A stretch of 64,000 nt of DNA from Ephydatia muelleri (Eukaryota > Porifera > Demospongiae > Spongillida > Spongillidae). Below, piece by piece: positions 13,001-22,334 of this stretch. The notes below the pieces were generated by a model that was given only the letters and a program-made list of their open reading frames with translations, was not told the origin of the DNA and searched no databases. The stretch lies in the NCBI GenBank assembly GCA_013339895.1, contig JABACO010000016.1, positions 1-64,000 of the forward strand, written 5' to 3'. Within the stretch, counting starts at the first letter, position 1. Each line of letters begins with the position of its first letter. A program made the position numbers and the translations under genes.

Positions 13001-13719
13001 ATAATTTTAAGGAGCCGGAGGGTCAAGTGGCTCGCTGGTTGGAGGTGTTATCTGAATATGATTACACCGTTATACACCGCGTAGGTAAGCAGCACACTAA
13101 TGCTGATGCGTTGTCCCGTGGCAGGTGCGTGCAGTGTGGATTGGAGAAAAAGGAAGAGGAGAGGGAAGAAGCTAACAGTTGTGATGCAGTGTCACACCTG
13201 ATGCTGCCAACATGGACGGAAGAGGAGATAAAGTCTTTTCAGAGTGCTGATCCTGACATACACCACATGGTCTACTGGCTGGAAACTGATGCCACTCCTA
13301 CAGGATGCCCCAAGGATGCTTCATGGAGGCTTGCATCCCTGTGGGTGCAAAGGCGGTATCTGACCTTGCAGCATGGGGTGTTGTATCGTTGTTGGGAGGA
13401 CATACCAGGGGGTGGTACTGGTAGACACATTCAACTGGTCTTGCCTGCAAAATTGGTGAAGGGGGTATTGGAAGGCCTCCACAATACGTTGGTAGGGGGA
13501 CATATGGGGGAGAGGAAAACGTTAGAAAAAGTTCGTGCCCGTTTTTATTGGCCGGGTCAGAGGAAAGAGGTAGAACAATGGTGCAGGAATTGTAATGTTT
13601 CTCTCTCCAGGAAATCTCCATCTCACAAGGCTAGAGCTCCAATGGAAATCAGTCAAACACTGCGACCCATGCAGAGGGTTGCTATGGATATCCTTGGCCC
13701 GCTCCCAGAAACCCTCTAG
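10057..13719 (+). CDS. gag-pol: Gag-Pol polyprotein of Ty3 element, up to internal stop
   Basis: 1,220 codons in one frame. The N-terminal part is a capsid-like Gag, followed by a coiled-coil stretch around residues 220-260. A CCHC zinc knuckle lies at residues 281-294 (CWNCREQGHIRRNC). The aspartic protease has DTG at 331-333 and the ILGAD-like block LLGADF. The reverse transcriptase contains FCVDFRRLN and YLDD at 759-762. RNase H begins near DTDASG at 906. The integrase zinc-binding region follows, and the frame ends at a TAG just after MDILGPLPETL. The start could also be the ATG at 10069. Gag and Pol are in one frame, with no frameshift site. The protein copies the element's RNA into DNA within virus-like particles. 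Confidence 0.93.
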   Translation: MVEPMDMGHSADSSELIPQIQTVRMSLRPPSRFTGGTDLILWLKRFEMYVRKVKVDESQWTSELLPLLDDGPFRVVSQQGLVDSGDYAAVTRCLRAQYAPEGNHLEWQAKFQRRGQKADENLVTYVGELRVLADKAYPGWSNDQRLQLVRDQFVQGLRSSTVQLRLMKKMPDTLDEALKLAIQQESVEAAQKRLSSERGHGSSSLASSSIEDAAAENGIATMSVQQLRKQAQDSERIVQDLRKQIQELNGRLSGKEKPTVADQPPQSSAFSRQQGSAAITCWNCREQGHIRRNCPHKRSGRKKAPWQILAVSSTLMVEGSIEGRVTRMLVDTGSAVTLVREDVVRDVKFGNSLKLEVPANSVVAANGEKLDISGQCTMSIKVGALSQQHLVLVARNLNQECLLGADFLIKRGCIVDLQQHVLLTQEGPVQFVSGPERSRQCSPVCFVTSSETLNVPPYCQMCLPAKVSQNAGRCTSNSSALLVEPVWRFMDQHGLMVAHSIIDAAATHTMVQVLNPGFAPVTVYKDEIMGMLKPIQDPADCASVQYPACKQSTQHSIQQMTDSLAPDVREKVADLLWQFQDVIALDDSDLGRTRLTSHQINTGDTQPVRQQARRLPFHQQQEVRGLLDDMLSQGIIEPSCGPWASPIVLAKKKDGTTRFCVDFRRLNDCTRKDAQPLPRIDDTLDALGGAQYFSTLDLASGYWQVEVDSRDREKTAFVTPFGLFQFRVMPFGLCNAPATFQRLMERVLAGLHWTTCLVYLDDIIIFSRSVETHVKQLKEVLERLKIAGLKIRPKKCHLLQTSVQYLGHVISAEGIRTDPQKVACVSNWPVPRTSKELQSFLGLASYYRRFVKDFAHIASPLHALTEKGREWVWSNECNDAFFDLKKRLVSSPILTLPDFSLPFVLDTDASGDGLGAVLAQNIDGVERVVAYASRALSRTEKKYCATRREMLALVWAARHFRPYLYGRKFTLRTDHHCLQWLHNFKEPEGQVARWLEVLSEYDYTVIHRVGKQHTNADALSRGRCVQCGLEKKEEEREEANSCDAVSHLMLPTWTEEEIKSFQSADPDIHHMVYWLETDATPTGCPKDASWRLASLWVQRRYLTLQHGVLYRCWEDIPGGGTGRHIQLVLPAKLVKGVLEGLHNTLVGGHMGERKTLEKVRARFYWPGQRKEVEQWCRNCNVSLSRKSPSHKARAPMEISQTLRPMQRVAMDILGPLPETL

Positions 13720-14793
13720 GGTAACAAGTATATCTTGGTGGTTGGGGAGTACTTCACCAAATGGAAGGAGGCATTTCCATTGAAAGATACTGAGGCACTA
13801 ACCATTGCCAAAGTGTTTGTAAATGAATTTGTGTGTAGATTTGGGGTTCCAGATTCCCTGCACACAGACCAAGGGAGAAACTTTGAAGCCAAGGTCCTGA
13901 AAGAAGTATGCCAGCTGTTGGGTGTCAAGAAGACACGGACAACTCCTTACCATCCCCAAAGTGATGGACTAGTCGAAAGGTTCAATAGAACTTTGTTAGA
14001 CATGTTAAGTATGGCTGTAAAGGATGATGAGCGTGATTGGGACCTCCTCCTCCCTACCTTGTTGTTCGCATATCGTACCAGTCGCCATGTTACAACTGGG
14101 GTCACACCCTTTGAACTTATGTATGGTCGTGATGCCCACTTACCTGAAGATGTATTGTTCTCTATTCCAGCCACAGCTGAGGACCCCATTCAGTACGCTG
14201 ATGTGCTCAAGAATCGATTGCAGTTGGCTTATAAACGAGTCAATCAGCACATGGCGGTGCAGCAAGGACATCAGAAGGAGTCGTACGATGCTGACGTCAG
14301 AGGGGACCCATACTGTATTAATGATCTTGTTTTTCTACACAATCCAGCAGTCCGCAGGTGTTTTTCAAAGAAGCTGCACAGACCTTGGCAGGGGCCTTTC
14401 AAAGTGGTTAAGGTCCTCGGACCTTCCATCTACAGGATTGTGGACTGTGCTAATCCCCGAAGGCGTAAAGTGGTACACTTCAACCGGTTGAAGCCTGCAC
14501 CTACGCACAGCACTGCAGAGGAAGAGGATGAGTACTATGATGTAATTGTTCACAGTGTGCCGCCTGCTGACACAGATCGTCAAGCCACCATATTGGAGGT
14601 ACCGAGGCAGCACCAATTGGAACATCCAGTACCCAAGATTGAGCAACCAGCAGTTGTACCCAGAGTTCCTCCACCAGCAGTGGAAGGTGCCCCAGCACTG
14701 AGGCGCTCTAACAGGATAAGCAGGCCTCCTGTACGTTATGGAGACCCCGTGGTACTGCCAGACACTTTGGATACTCCTGAAATCTTCGAATGA
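13720..14793 (+). pseudogene. Integrase core and C-terminus, after the internal TAG
   Basis: This is in the same frame as the preceding Gag-Pol, separated only by the TAG at 13717-13719. It carries the second catalytic aspartate (HTDQGRNFE) and the glutamate (SDGLVERFNRTL) of the DDE integrase; the first aspartate (MDILGP) lies before the stop. A GPF/Y-like region (WQGPFKVVKV) and a basic tail end at 14793. The stop falls inside integrase, where programmed readthrough would be unexpected, so a simple nonsense mutation is likelier. The copy should be integrase-defective unless the stop is read through. Confidence 0.85.
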
Positions 14794-14817
14794 GAACTAG
14801 AGTGGAGGACCACTCTT

Positions 14818-14833
14818 GGAAGAGAGGGAGTAG
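14818..14833 (+). other. Polypurine tract
   Basis: ggaagagagggagtag directly precedes the 3' LTR, the expected position for the plus-strand DNA primer. Confidence 0.8.
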
Positions 14834-14968
14834 TGTAGTGGCATAACCTGTATCAAATGATTGACTAGTTATTGAACAATTAGCTGCATATAAATTTGGT
14901 GTATGCGCATGATCGAGAGAGTTGATGCAGTGAAGTTCTGATAATCACTTCACGCTGTGGGTTCTACA
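14834..14968 (+). repeat. 3' LTR
   Basis: 135 bp identical by eye to the 5' LTR. It is followed at once by TTAG, the second copy of the target duplication. Confidence 0.93.
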
Positions 14969-16289
14969 TTAGTATCAAAAAAGGCTCTACTAAGTGCACT
15001 CCTAATAATGCACCAATACATAGCATCACTTTAAGAAATTCGAGATCTAGAAAGCATCTTACAATGCATGCCAATTGGTTGGTCACATGCTGAAACTTGT
15101 CTAGAAAAGATGCAACATCATCAAAGTGATAAAGTGTAACTGCACATGTAAGTGGCAAACGATTAAACCGTTCATCTTTCAAGCTAACAAACATGTTTTT
15201 CTTAGGTTTTTAGCTTTAACTCTGCAAGGTTAGGTTTAGACTCTGACGCAATGCTCATGGTAGGTAGAGCTCTATACTTACCATTAATAATAATACCTTG
15301 CACTGTGAATGAGCCGGCTCCTTGTTTTTTAGAACCATCATTTGCATATGTTATTGTAGATTGGTCATCAGAGGATACAACCTCCGTCACTATTTCACTC
15401 AGTGCCATGGCTTCAATGCACTTTCCAACTCTTCTAGCATTCTTCTTGTCAGGAAGAGTGTCTACATCAATTTCAGCTTCTTCATCGTGATATTTCCAAA
15501 TTCGTCCAAACATTTTGTTTGCTGTCTCAACAACAGCAGCTTTTGCTTGGTTCTGTGACATATGAAAGCAACTTTTCAGTTTGTCCACCACCTCATAGTA
15601 TTCTGGTCTCACCTTTCGCATACTGCACCTAACATGTTGGTACTCTTCAGGCATTGAACTCGAAGCATTCCTATTCTTATCTTCCATCACCTTCTTTTTC
15701 TTTCTTGCGCTTTGAAATTCAATACCCTCTACTGTAACAGGTGTGTATAGCTCATCCGCACTATCACTAGTGTCTTCAGTAGTTTCTGTACTCTCTGGCA
15801 CAGCCATTGGCTGTTCAGCATTTACAGAGTGCCGCATCCTCTCTAGAGCAAATAAATCATTATTTCGCCTTGTCATTGTTTTGGTCCATTGAGTGTCGAC
15901 ATGGTCTTGACAATACATATCTTTCTCTCGCCTCTTTGGTCTTCCAAAAACTTCCACTCATTTTCTGTCATCCTAACATCATAGAAATTCTCAAACTTTC
16001 TTCTTTGACAAGCATCTGTACAAAAAATGTCAAACATTTCTGCACTATCTTTATTGAAGGCTAAGACTTTGGCATCATAACTTTCATTTTTTCTGCTGTC
16101 CCTAGTCTGAAGCAATTTCAAAAAATCCTCATACAGTTTGATAATGTGCTTTTTGATGTTCTTTGTTGAAATTGTATAGAGATTACAAAAGATCCGATGC
16201 TCCTGCAATACTGACGCCAACATATCGGCTGCATCACTTCTTGATCGCTGAGATTGTCCCGCGCGTGTTGGACGAAGAAGATAAAGCAT
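14969..16289 (-). pseudogene. Transposase-like pseudogene, N-terminal and central part
   Basis: Minus-strand reading from 16289 gives NEWKFLEDQRGERK, then shifts frame near 15.9 kb into MYCQDHVDTQWTK. It continues open to 15202 through VRPEYYEVVDKLKSCF and YANDGSKKQGAGSF. Another frame change at 15202/15194 joins KPNLAELKLK to MFVSLKDERFNRLPLTCAV and VTNQLACIVRCFLDLEFLK. A last shift leads to the part disrupted by the LTR element. The NDGSKKQGAGSF block resembles the first catalytic-aspartate region of a transposase-like family. The central region expected to hold the second aspartate seems missing at the 15.2-kb junction. At least three frame changes plus the insertion make this non-functional, although some frame changes could be introns. 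Confidence 0.65.
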
Positions 16290-16564
16290 AACTTCAATTA
16301 CAGCCTTTTTTGAGGTAGGTCAGCAGATTCAAAGTAGTCCACACGTCCAAGGCATTTTCTCCCTCTAGACCTTGTTTCTACGCATGCCATCTTCTGTTTC
16401 ATTAATTCGCGGCAAAACCATATACATGTGCGAACATCAAGGGGTATGTACAGGGAGGTTGTGAGGGGTTAAAAATTCATTTAAATATACTTTCACATTC
16501 AGTGTGACCCAGTACATATTTTCAGAGTGGTAGAAACAAGAAATAAATAAAAAAGTGCAATAAG

Positions 16565-16565
<1 letters not shown>

Positions 16566-16596
<31 letters not shown>
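16566..16596. repeat. Poly-C run, 31 bases
   Basis: An uninterrupted run of C, G on the minus strand, in otherwise AT-rich DNA. It could form a G-quadruplex on the minus strand or be a sequencing or assembly artefact. Confidence 0.95.
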
Positions 16597-17359
16597 TACT
16601 AGAATATCAAATCTTGAAATAATTAACGTTAGGTCCCTTTTCACGGAAACGATCCCATATATCGAGTCCAACATCATTTCCTTCCCAGAAATGTTCTGCT
16701 CCTTGATGCTCCGGCAACCGCCTTGAGCCACCTGTATGCCAACGAGACTTGGCTGCTGCAAGCGGTTCCAGTTCCAAGACGTGCGCAACGGGCATCGGGT
16801 CGCGAGCTTCGACTAAAGCCGCCAGGAGGGAGGTGGCTCCATTTGGAGGGTTTACTGGAGGTCTTCTCGGGCGCATTCTGGACGATATGAACCCGTTCTG
16901 GACGCCGGCCTGCAACATCCTTAGTGGGATAGAGCGATCCTTTGGAACGGGCTGACGAGCTTGAAAAGGAGTGGAGGCGCCATACGGAGCAGTTGCGTAA
17001 GATGCAAGAAGACCACATGAAGCAGTTTGAGGAGCAGAGAAGAAGGAGGAAGCCGACCTTCAAAAGACCTTGAAGGAAAGACAGAGCCGGCGGTAAGGGA
17101 GGTGAAGTGGCAAAGAGTGGAGAACCAAAGTGGCAAGTCCAGACCTTTGGTTCGTGGGAGCCTCAGATGATGGAGAGTCCCAACGTCACACGGTTCTAGG
17201 GCAGTGATTGGACCAGTCGGCTACCACATGTACTGGGGCTATTCAGATCCGGCCGAGGAGCCAAAGCCACAAGGAGAGCAGCCCTCACAGCAACAAGGGG
17301 AGCAGAAAAGAGAGGAGACCACGCCAGCGGAGGCGTCTCCCGCCCAGCCCACCACTAAA
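16597..17359. other. Degenerate GC-richer segment, no intact gene
   Basis: Base composition is clearly more GC-rich than its neighbours. Plus-strand fragments read like a charged coiled coil (ELEKEWRRHTEQLRKMQEDH near 16955-17020) but are closed by stops. The left end, about 16620-16660, is an inverted match to 8942-8980. I read this as a decayed repeat or retroelement fragment and cannot name it. Confidence 0.5.
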
Positions 17360-17833
17360 TGATTGCAATGTGTTCACTATTCAGTGTATCAGCTCAATTA
17401 TACCACCGGCATCAAGACAAAAGACTGCTACAGCTAGGCCTGCACATGCACATGTGAAAGATCATATATCACTACATGAATTAAGTGTTTGTAGTTTTTA
17501 TGCTCCAAAATAAGTGTGATGTTCTTTGTGTTCGTCGTGTATTATACAGTATTACAGTGCCATGTGTACCTGATCAGATCAGTGCATGCTGCTGAATCCG
17601 TCATTCTAAACTGCATGACACGGCTTTCACGGGTTACTTTTGTCAATTATAAGATTATAAATATGGCATTAACCCTTGTAATGTGTTGTACTATGTTTAT
17701 ACCTTTTAGAATTATTACCTTCTTTGGGTCACACATGCATAATTCAGCCTGGCAGCTTCTACACATAAATAACGTTATAACTTTACACGTACATTGAATA
17801 ATAATTTTGCGTAGCCTCTAGATGTAACATCAC
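17360..17833 (-). repeat. Possible LTR of the degenerate Ty3 element
   Basis: On the minus strand, the pol-like tail of the degenerate Ty3 element runs out near 17860. It is followed by AT-rich sequence starting near TGTTACA at 17833, the position where a 3' LTR should begin. No second copy exists in the window, because the element is truncated at its 5' side, so ends and length are guesses. Confidence 0.25.
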
Positions 17834-17859
17834 CGCTATATGGAGTCGTCTCTTAGCTT

Positions 17860-20500
17860 GTCCTCAAGCTTAAAAAAAATCTGGGGTCGTTGGCTTCAAG
17901 ACGGATACCTTCGTTGGATAGGTTCCTCTGGTTGAACAGGCTGGTCATTATTCTCTAAGTCAGGTCAGGACCCTGCGGTGGAGTGCCTTCAACTGTAATG
18001 TGTTCAATTTGTGGTGGTACCAATTCCCCCTGTGTTCTGTCTGTTGAACCTACTTCTTCCCCTTCAGCCATCTGGATACGATGTCTTAACCTCACCACTC
18101 GGTTTCTAGTTCCATCACTATCCCCCTTCCCAACGAGGGTCTAGCTTGCCTGCCGTAGGAATGGAGAGCCAGACAAGGTCTCCAGCTTTAAATGTTCTTA
18201 TTCCCATATGTTTGTCATACTCTTGCTTTTGATGTCTGGCTGCATCTACCATGTGTGTCTCCACAAAATCCATCAGCTCTGCTTTGCTTGCATGGTGCCT
18301 TGGTATTCATCAACTGCATACCCTGTTTGGCCCTCAGTGTGGTCTTTGGGCTGCCTTCCAAACATCAGTTCAAAGGGTGACACAGATGTGGATGTGTGGG
18401 TGGAAGTTCGATAGGCATACAGTGCAAGAGGCAGGTATTTTTCCCATTCATTCTGTTTGTCCACATAGGCTCGAAGGAGCTGCAATAATGTACGGTTAAA
18501 CCATTCCACCATACCATCTCCTGTGGATGGTACGTGATTTCTTAACTCCAAATGCTGCCATTGTCTGTTGGAAAATAGTGCTCTCAAAGTTTCGACCTTG
18601 GTCTGAATGAACAATCTCTGGTATGCCATATCCTGCAAATATGTGTACCAATTCCCTTGTTATTCGCACTGCTGTCTGGTCTGGAATTGTCCTAGCATCT
18701 GCCCACTTTGTAAAATAGTCTTGTACAACTAAAATGTACCTGTTGTTGTTTGATGATACCAGTACTTCCAATATATCCACTGCTACCATCTGCCATGGTC
18801 TGCCAACTGGAATGTTGATCAACGGTGCCCGTTTGGTGCATTAATTTGGTCCGTTGACAAATGTTGCACTCTCTACAGTGTTGGTGAGCATCTTGGGCCA
18901 TGTTAACCCAGTATGCTTCCCTACGCAGCTTGTGCAGTGTCTTATGCCAACCTTGGTGACCTCCTGTAGCGCTGTCATGACACAATCTCAGGTACTCTTT
19001 GCGCAGACATGCCAGTAGCACTGGTACTGTAATAGCTTCTGATGTGGGTCCAGGGATGTATGTTCTGTAGACCACACCTTCTCTGAGTTTGAGTTGTGAC
19101 CATAACTGATGGTATCTGCTAAAAGGTGACTTCCGCCAGATTGTCCAAGTTGGCTGTTTCACAGATAACCTCAAAGCTTGATACACCGAGTATGATATCA
19201 TCTTTCTGCTGTGCTATTATTATCTACTCTGCTAACTTCTAGTGGCTGCTAGATGCGAGGCCCTCCCTACAGTCTCCCTACGTCTGGATAGGGCATCAGC
19301 ATTATCATTATGGCTCCCTTTTCGATATTCAACAGTGAAGTTGTACTCCTGTAATGTTAGGGCCCAAGGACACAACATCCCCTCCATTCTCTGTTCTGAT
19401 AGCCATTGCAGTGGTTTGTGGTCAGTCCACAGTTGGAAACTGCGCCCCAGTAGATAGTGCCTGAACTGCCTTATTCGTAGACTACAGCCAAACACTCTTG
19501 CTGTATTACACTATTTAGTTAGCCTCAGTTTTAGTCAGGATTCGGCTAGTATAGGCAATAACATGCCCCCCCCCCCCCCCCCCCCCCTTCCAATACTGCT
19601 CCTAGTCCAAGTGCACTTGCATCTGTTTGAAGCTGAAATTGGCTTGCTTCCTTGTCCACTCGAGGGTCGAGGGTACCAAAATAGGTGCTCCAATTAGTTT
19701 ACACTTTAAAAGCCCTGCTGAACACAACATCTTTTTGGGTGAGATTATGGAGTGGCGCTGCCACATTCGCAAAGTTTTGAATGAATCGGCGATAGTACGA
19801 TGCCAGCCCCAGGAACTGGCGTACTTCTGTTGCATTTTGGGGAATTGGCCACTCTTCCACAGCTTTGACTTTCTCCCTGTCTGGAGTTACACCTGATCCT
19901 GTAAAAAGATGACCCAGATATGTGACCTGTGGTGTACCAATCACACATTTCTTGTCTCGCAACGTCAGCCCGGCTTTTCTCAGTCGCAAAAATACCTCAT
20001 TCAGGTGTTTTGCGTGCATTTCATCATCTGTTGAGTGTATGAGGACATCGTCGATGTATGTTGACACAAACGGCAACCCTCTCGTGACCTTTTCCATAAG
20101 CCACTGGAAGGAGCTGCATGGGTGCCCCACACAGCCCAAAAGGCATTCGTGAGAACTCAAAAGAACCCTTGCCCGGACCTGGCAAGAACTCTCTATCATT
20201 GGGATCTACCGGAAGCTGCCAATAGCCACTCTGCAAGTCCAGTTTACTGAAAACAGCTGATCCTGATAGCTGATCTTAAAAAGACGCTCAGCTGTCCATA
20301 TCGGTTTTATTGGAGGCGCTGATTCCTGGTTTGCGCTAAGCTTTGAAGGAGCAGCAGTTACCGGAGTCGTAACACTAGTCCGTGCAATTGCAGAAAATCT
20401 GTGCCCAATATTACGGCGGCGATCAAGTCTTTCACTACAACAAAATCGTGGAGTTTCTCGAGTCGCACTGTCGCTTTTACGTAGGCAGGCCTCTCCCGCT
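17860..20500 (-). mobile_element. Degenerate, 5'-truncated Ty3 element
   Basis: Minus-strand fragments follow Ty3 pol order. The tail of the protease (VILGTDFLQLHGL) lies at about 20370-20440. Reverse transcriptase has FVSTYIDDVLIHS and LGLASYYRRFIQNF, 19.7-20.2 kb. RNase H has LWTDHKPLQWL and HNDNADALSRR, 19.23-19.5 kb. The integrase zinc region has CRECNICQRTK, 18.8-18.9 kb. The integrase core has VHSDQGRNFE and GMVEWFNRTLL, 18.3-18.8 kb, and the C-terminal tail reaches 17.86 kb. At least five frame changes or stops and a 22-base poly-C run interrupt it. Gag and most of the protease are missing. It belongs to a different lineage from the element at 9905-14968, judging by sequence divergence. 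Confidence 0.9.
19566..19587. repeat. Poly-C run, 22 bases
   Basis: A second pure C run lies inside the degenerate Ty3 element, between the reverse transcriptase and RNase H regions. It breaks the pol frame. Confidence 0.95.
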
Positions 20501-20605
20501 AGTCTCGTACCCAGACCCAAGTTTTCACAGCAGCGGATGGATTACATCACCGCTACGCGAAAAGTGGGTCTGGAGAAATGCCCAACAAAAGTCGTTCTGA
20601 GCACC
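20501..20605. repeat. Dispersed repeat terminus, copy 1
   Basis: Begins agtctcgtacccagaccc and ends near gcccaacaaaagtcgttct. About 105 bp match 28243-28346 at roughly 85% by eye. The start abuts the truncated end of the degenerate Ty3 element. The unit holds an internal inverted match (cccagaccc and gggtctgg), as in small non-autonomous DNA transposons. Confidence 0.75.
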
Positions 20606-20678
20606 ATTTGATGTTACGCAATCTAATTGGTGCTAAACAACGTCACACGGGGCTAGAATACGTCAGCGTGATAACGTC

Positions 20679-21062
20679 ATGGTGTCCGTTTACGAGTACA
20701 ACGGAATGAATCGCTGTAAGCTTTGCGTTGCTCCCGTCTTGGTTGGCAATAACAGAAGACAGCTTGCTAACCCAGCAAGTGAGCGTTGCAGAGGAGTACT
20801 GATCGATCTAGCGTGCGAATGCAGGCTATCAGCGAGAGACGCTAAAAAGGAGATCGGATCAGGGTATCTGTGCAGAAAGTGCTTTGACGAAATTGCCCAG
20901 TACCTAGCCCTTCAAGAGAAAGTGGGGAGCCTGAAAGGTGAACTAGTACTGCTGTCGAAGTTATCTCCCAACGCAGGCGGCTCAACGGCAACGCCGCCTA
21001 ATCCTATTCAAGGCACAAAGCGTACAGACATGGATGTCCAAGAATGCCATGAAACTGATTAA
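20679..21062 (+). CDS. Small zinc-binding protein with coiled coil
   Basis: 127 codons from the first ATG. Two CxxC pairs (CKLC near residue 13 and CRKC near residue 72), with further cysteines between them, resemble a treble-clef or ZAD-like N-terminal zinc domain. They are followed by a short leucine-rich coiled coil (residues 80-105) and a Pro/Thr tail. I do not recognise the exact family. Such domains often serve as protein-interaction modules at the N-terminus of transposon or DNA-binding proteins, so the gene may be a first exon or a free-standing partner. It is convergent with the large minus-strand ORF at 22335-26597 and 1.3 kb from it. No upstream signal was identified. Confidence 0.55.
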   Translation: MVSVYEYNGMNRCKLCVAPVLVGNNRRQLANPASERCRGVLIDLACECRLSARDAKKEIGSGYLCRKCFDEIAQYLALQEKVGSLKGELVLLSKLSPNAGGSTATPPNPIQGTKRTDMDVQECHETD

Positions 21063-22205
21063 AAAGTCACCTTTTACTCGGTAGAACATTAGGCATATTA
21101 TAGAAATATTAATCACGTATGAAAATGAAATGTATTTACATAGGAAATGAATTACAATTACACGTATCACACTGGCAGTCAATTGCACACATATTTTCCT
21201 AGGTGGTGATCAGCTAACGGTAGCAAGGGTTCGAGGTAGTCAAGGAGCTCTCTTAAACTCAGATAGTGGCATTGAACGTGTTGAAGTATTTATTCCAGTG
21301 ATAGAAGACTGGCATACCAAGATGTGCACATGAAGGTATGTAGTACATGTTTGATGGTCTGTATCGTGTACACAAGTATTTGAGGGCAATGATAATAGCA
21401 GCTGCCCAAGGGTGTTAATAATGGCATTCAGATTAGTCCCATGGTACAGTCTGCCCTCCTTATAAACACACCACTTTATAAGCTCGTTCCCTCCTTACAA
21501 GCTCAGGGGTGTGTACCTAAATTAATTCATACTGGGGCAAAGGACAGTGTGTCTAGTCTTTTACAGTTTGTGGGAACATCTTTTCAGAGGAGGATTTTAG
21601 GCATCTAGTGTGTTTGCAGTCCTGACACAATGCTGTTTGAAGCGTAATTAAATTCATACTGTTATTGTAGGTACACGCAAAAAAACAACATTCGTTACAA
21701 GCTCAAAATTCCTTTTTTAACACCGGATCCGTGAGAACAGGACATTTTTTGAGCTGATTTTGTCGAACGCACGTTTTTGAAAATTAGTCGGAAGCGGTCC
21801 AATTGTCGTAAACGCTATGAACTATAATAATACAACTCTCCACATGAATATTTATGCTTTTCCCACCTTCATACCTACTTCCTAGCCTATCCTGTGTTTG
21901 TTCAAAGTTCGTAACTTACAACCGTCACCGAAAAAAGTACACTTTTTTCAGTGACGTTTTTCTCATTCGTAAACAGTGAATATATTCTCATTTCTACACA
22001 CAAACATCGAATTCTACTAATTTTAGCACTGCAGTCTTTCAGCTCTCTGAAAGACAGAGTTCAAAGCCAAATGTCTATCATATAGGTCTGGGCACGATGG
22101 AAATAAGTAATTACGCGTTTACGGGCGGAGGTCCTATTAAAGCTTCACGCTAATATTAGTGACATGTAAGCCACGCATTTGTCGATTATCGTTTCTCTTA
22201 CTCTC
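21063..22205. other. Intergenic, nothing recognised
   Basis: AT-rich spacer between two convergent ORFs. No domain-bearing frame, repeat unit or RNA gene was seen. Possible 3' untranslated and polyadenylation sequence lies on both sides, but no site is certain. Confidence 0.6.
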
Positions 22206-22210
22206 CCTTT

Positions 22211-22293
<83 letters not shown>
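22206..22293. repeat. (CT)n microsatellite
   Basis: An almost pure CT repeat of about 85 bp. It ends about 40 bp beyond the stop codon of the large minus-strand ORF, so it would lie in that gene's 3' untranslated region as a GA repeat. Confidence 0.97.
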
Positions 22294-22297
<4 letters not shown>

Positions 22298-22334
22298 CAA
22301 CGGCTTTTCTGATGTTAATCCTGCACAAAATGTA

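Larger units (their letters stand above)
9905..14968 (+). mobile_element. Ty3-type LTR retrotransposon, young, nearly intact
   Basis: The element is 5,064 bp with two 135-bp LTRs that I find identical. They begin TG and end CA and are flanked by the 4-bp direct duplication TTAG (9901-9904 and 14969-14972). A primer-binding site follows the left LTR and a purine tract precedes the right LTR. The interior encodes Gag, an aspartic protease, reverse transcriptase, RNase H and integrase in Ty3 order. One in-frame TAG at 13717 splits the integrase region. Identical LTRs imply recent insertion. The element landed inside a transposase-like pseudogene of opposite orientation. Confidence 0.95.

Noticed and set aside
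10274..14698. Many antisense and alternate-frame ORFs over the Ty3 element
   Set aside because: They overlap the gag-pol frame with its strong motifs and show none of their own.
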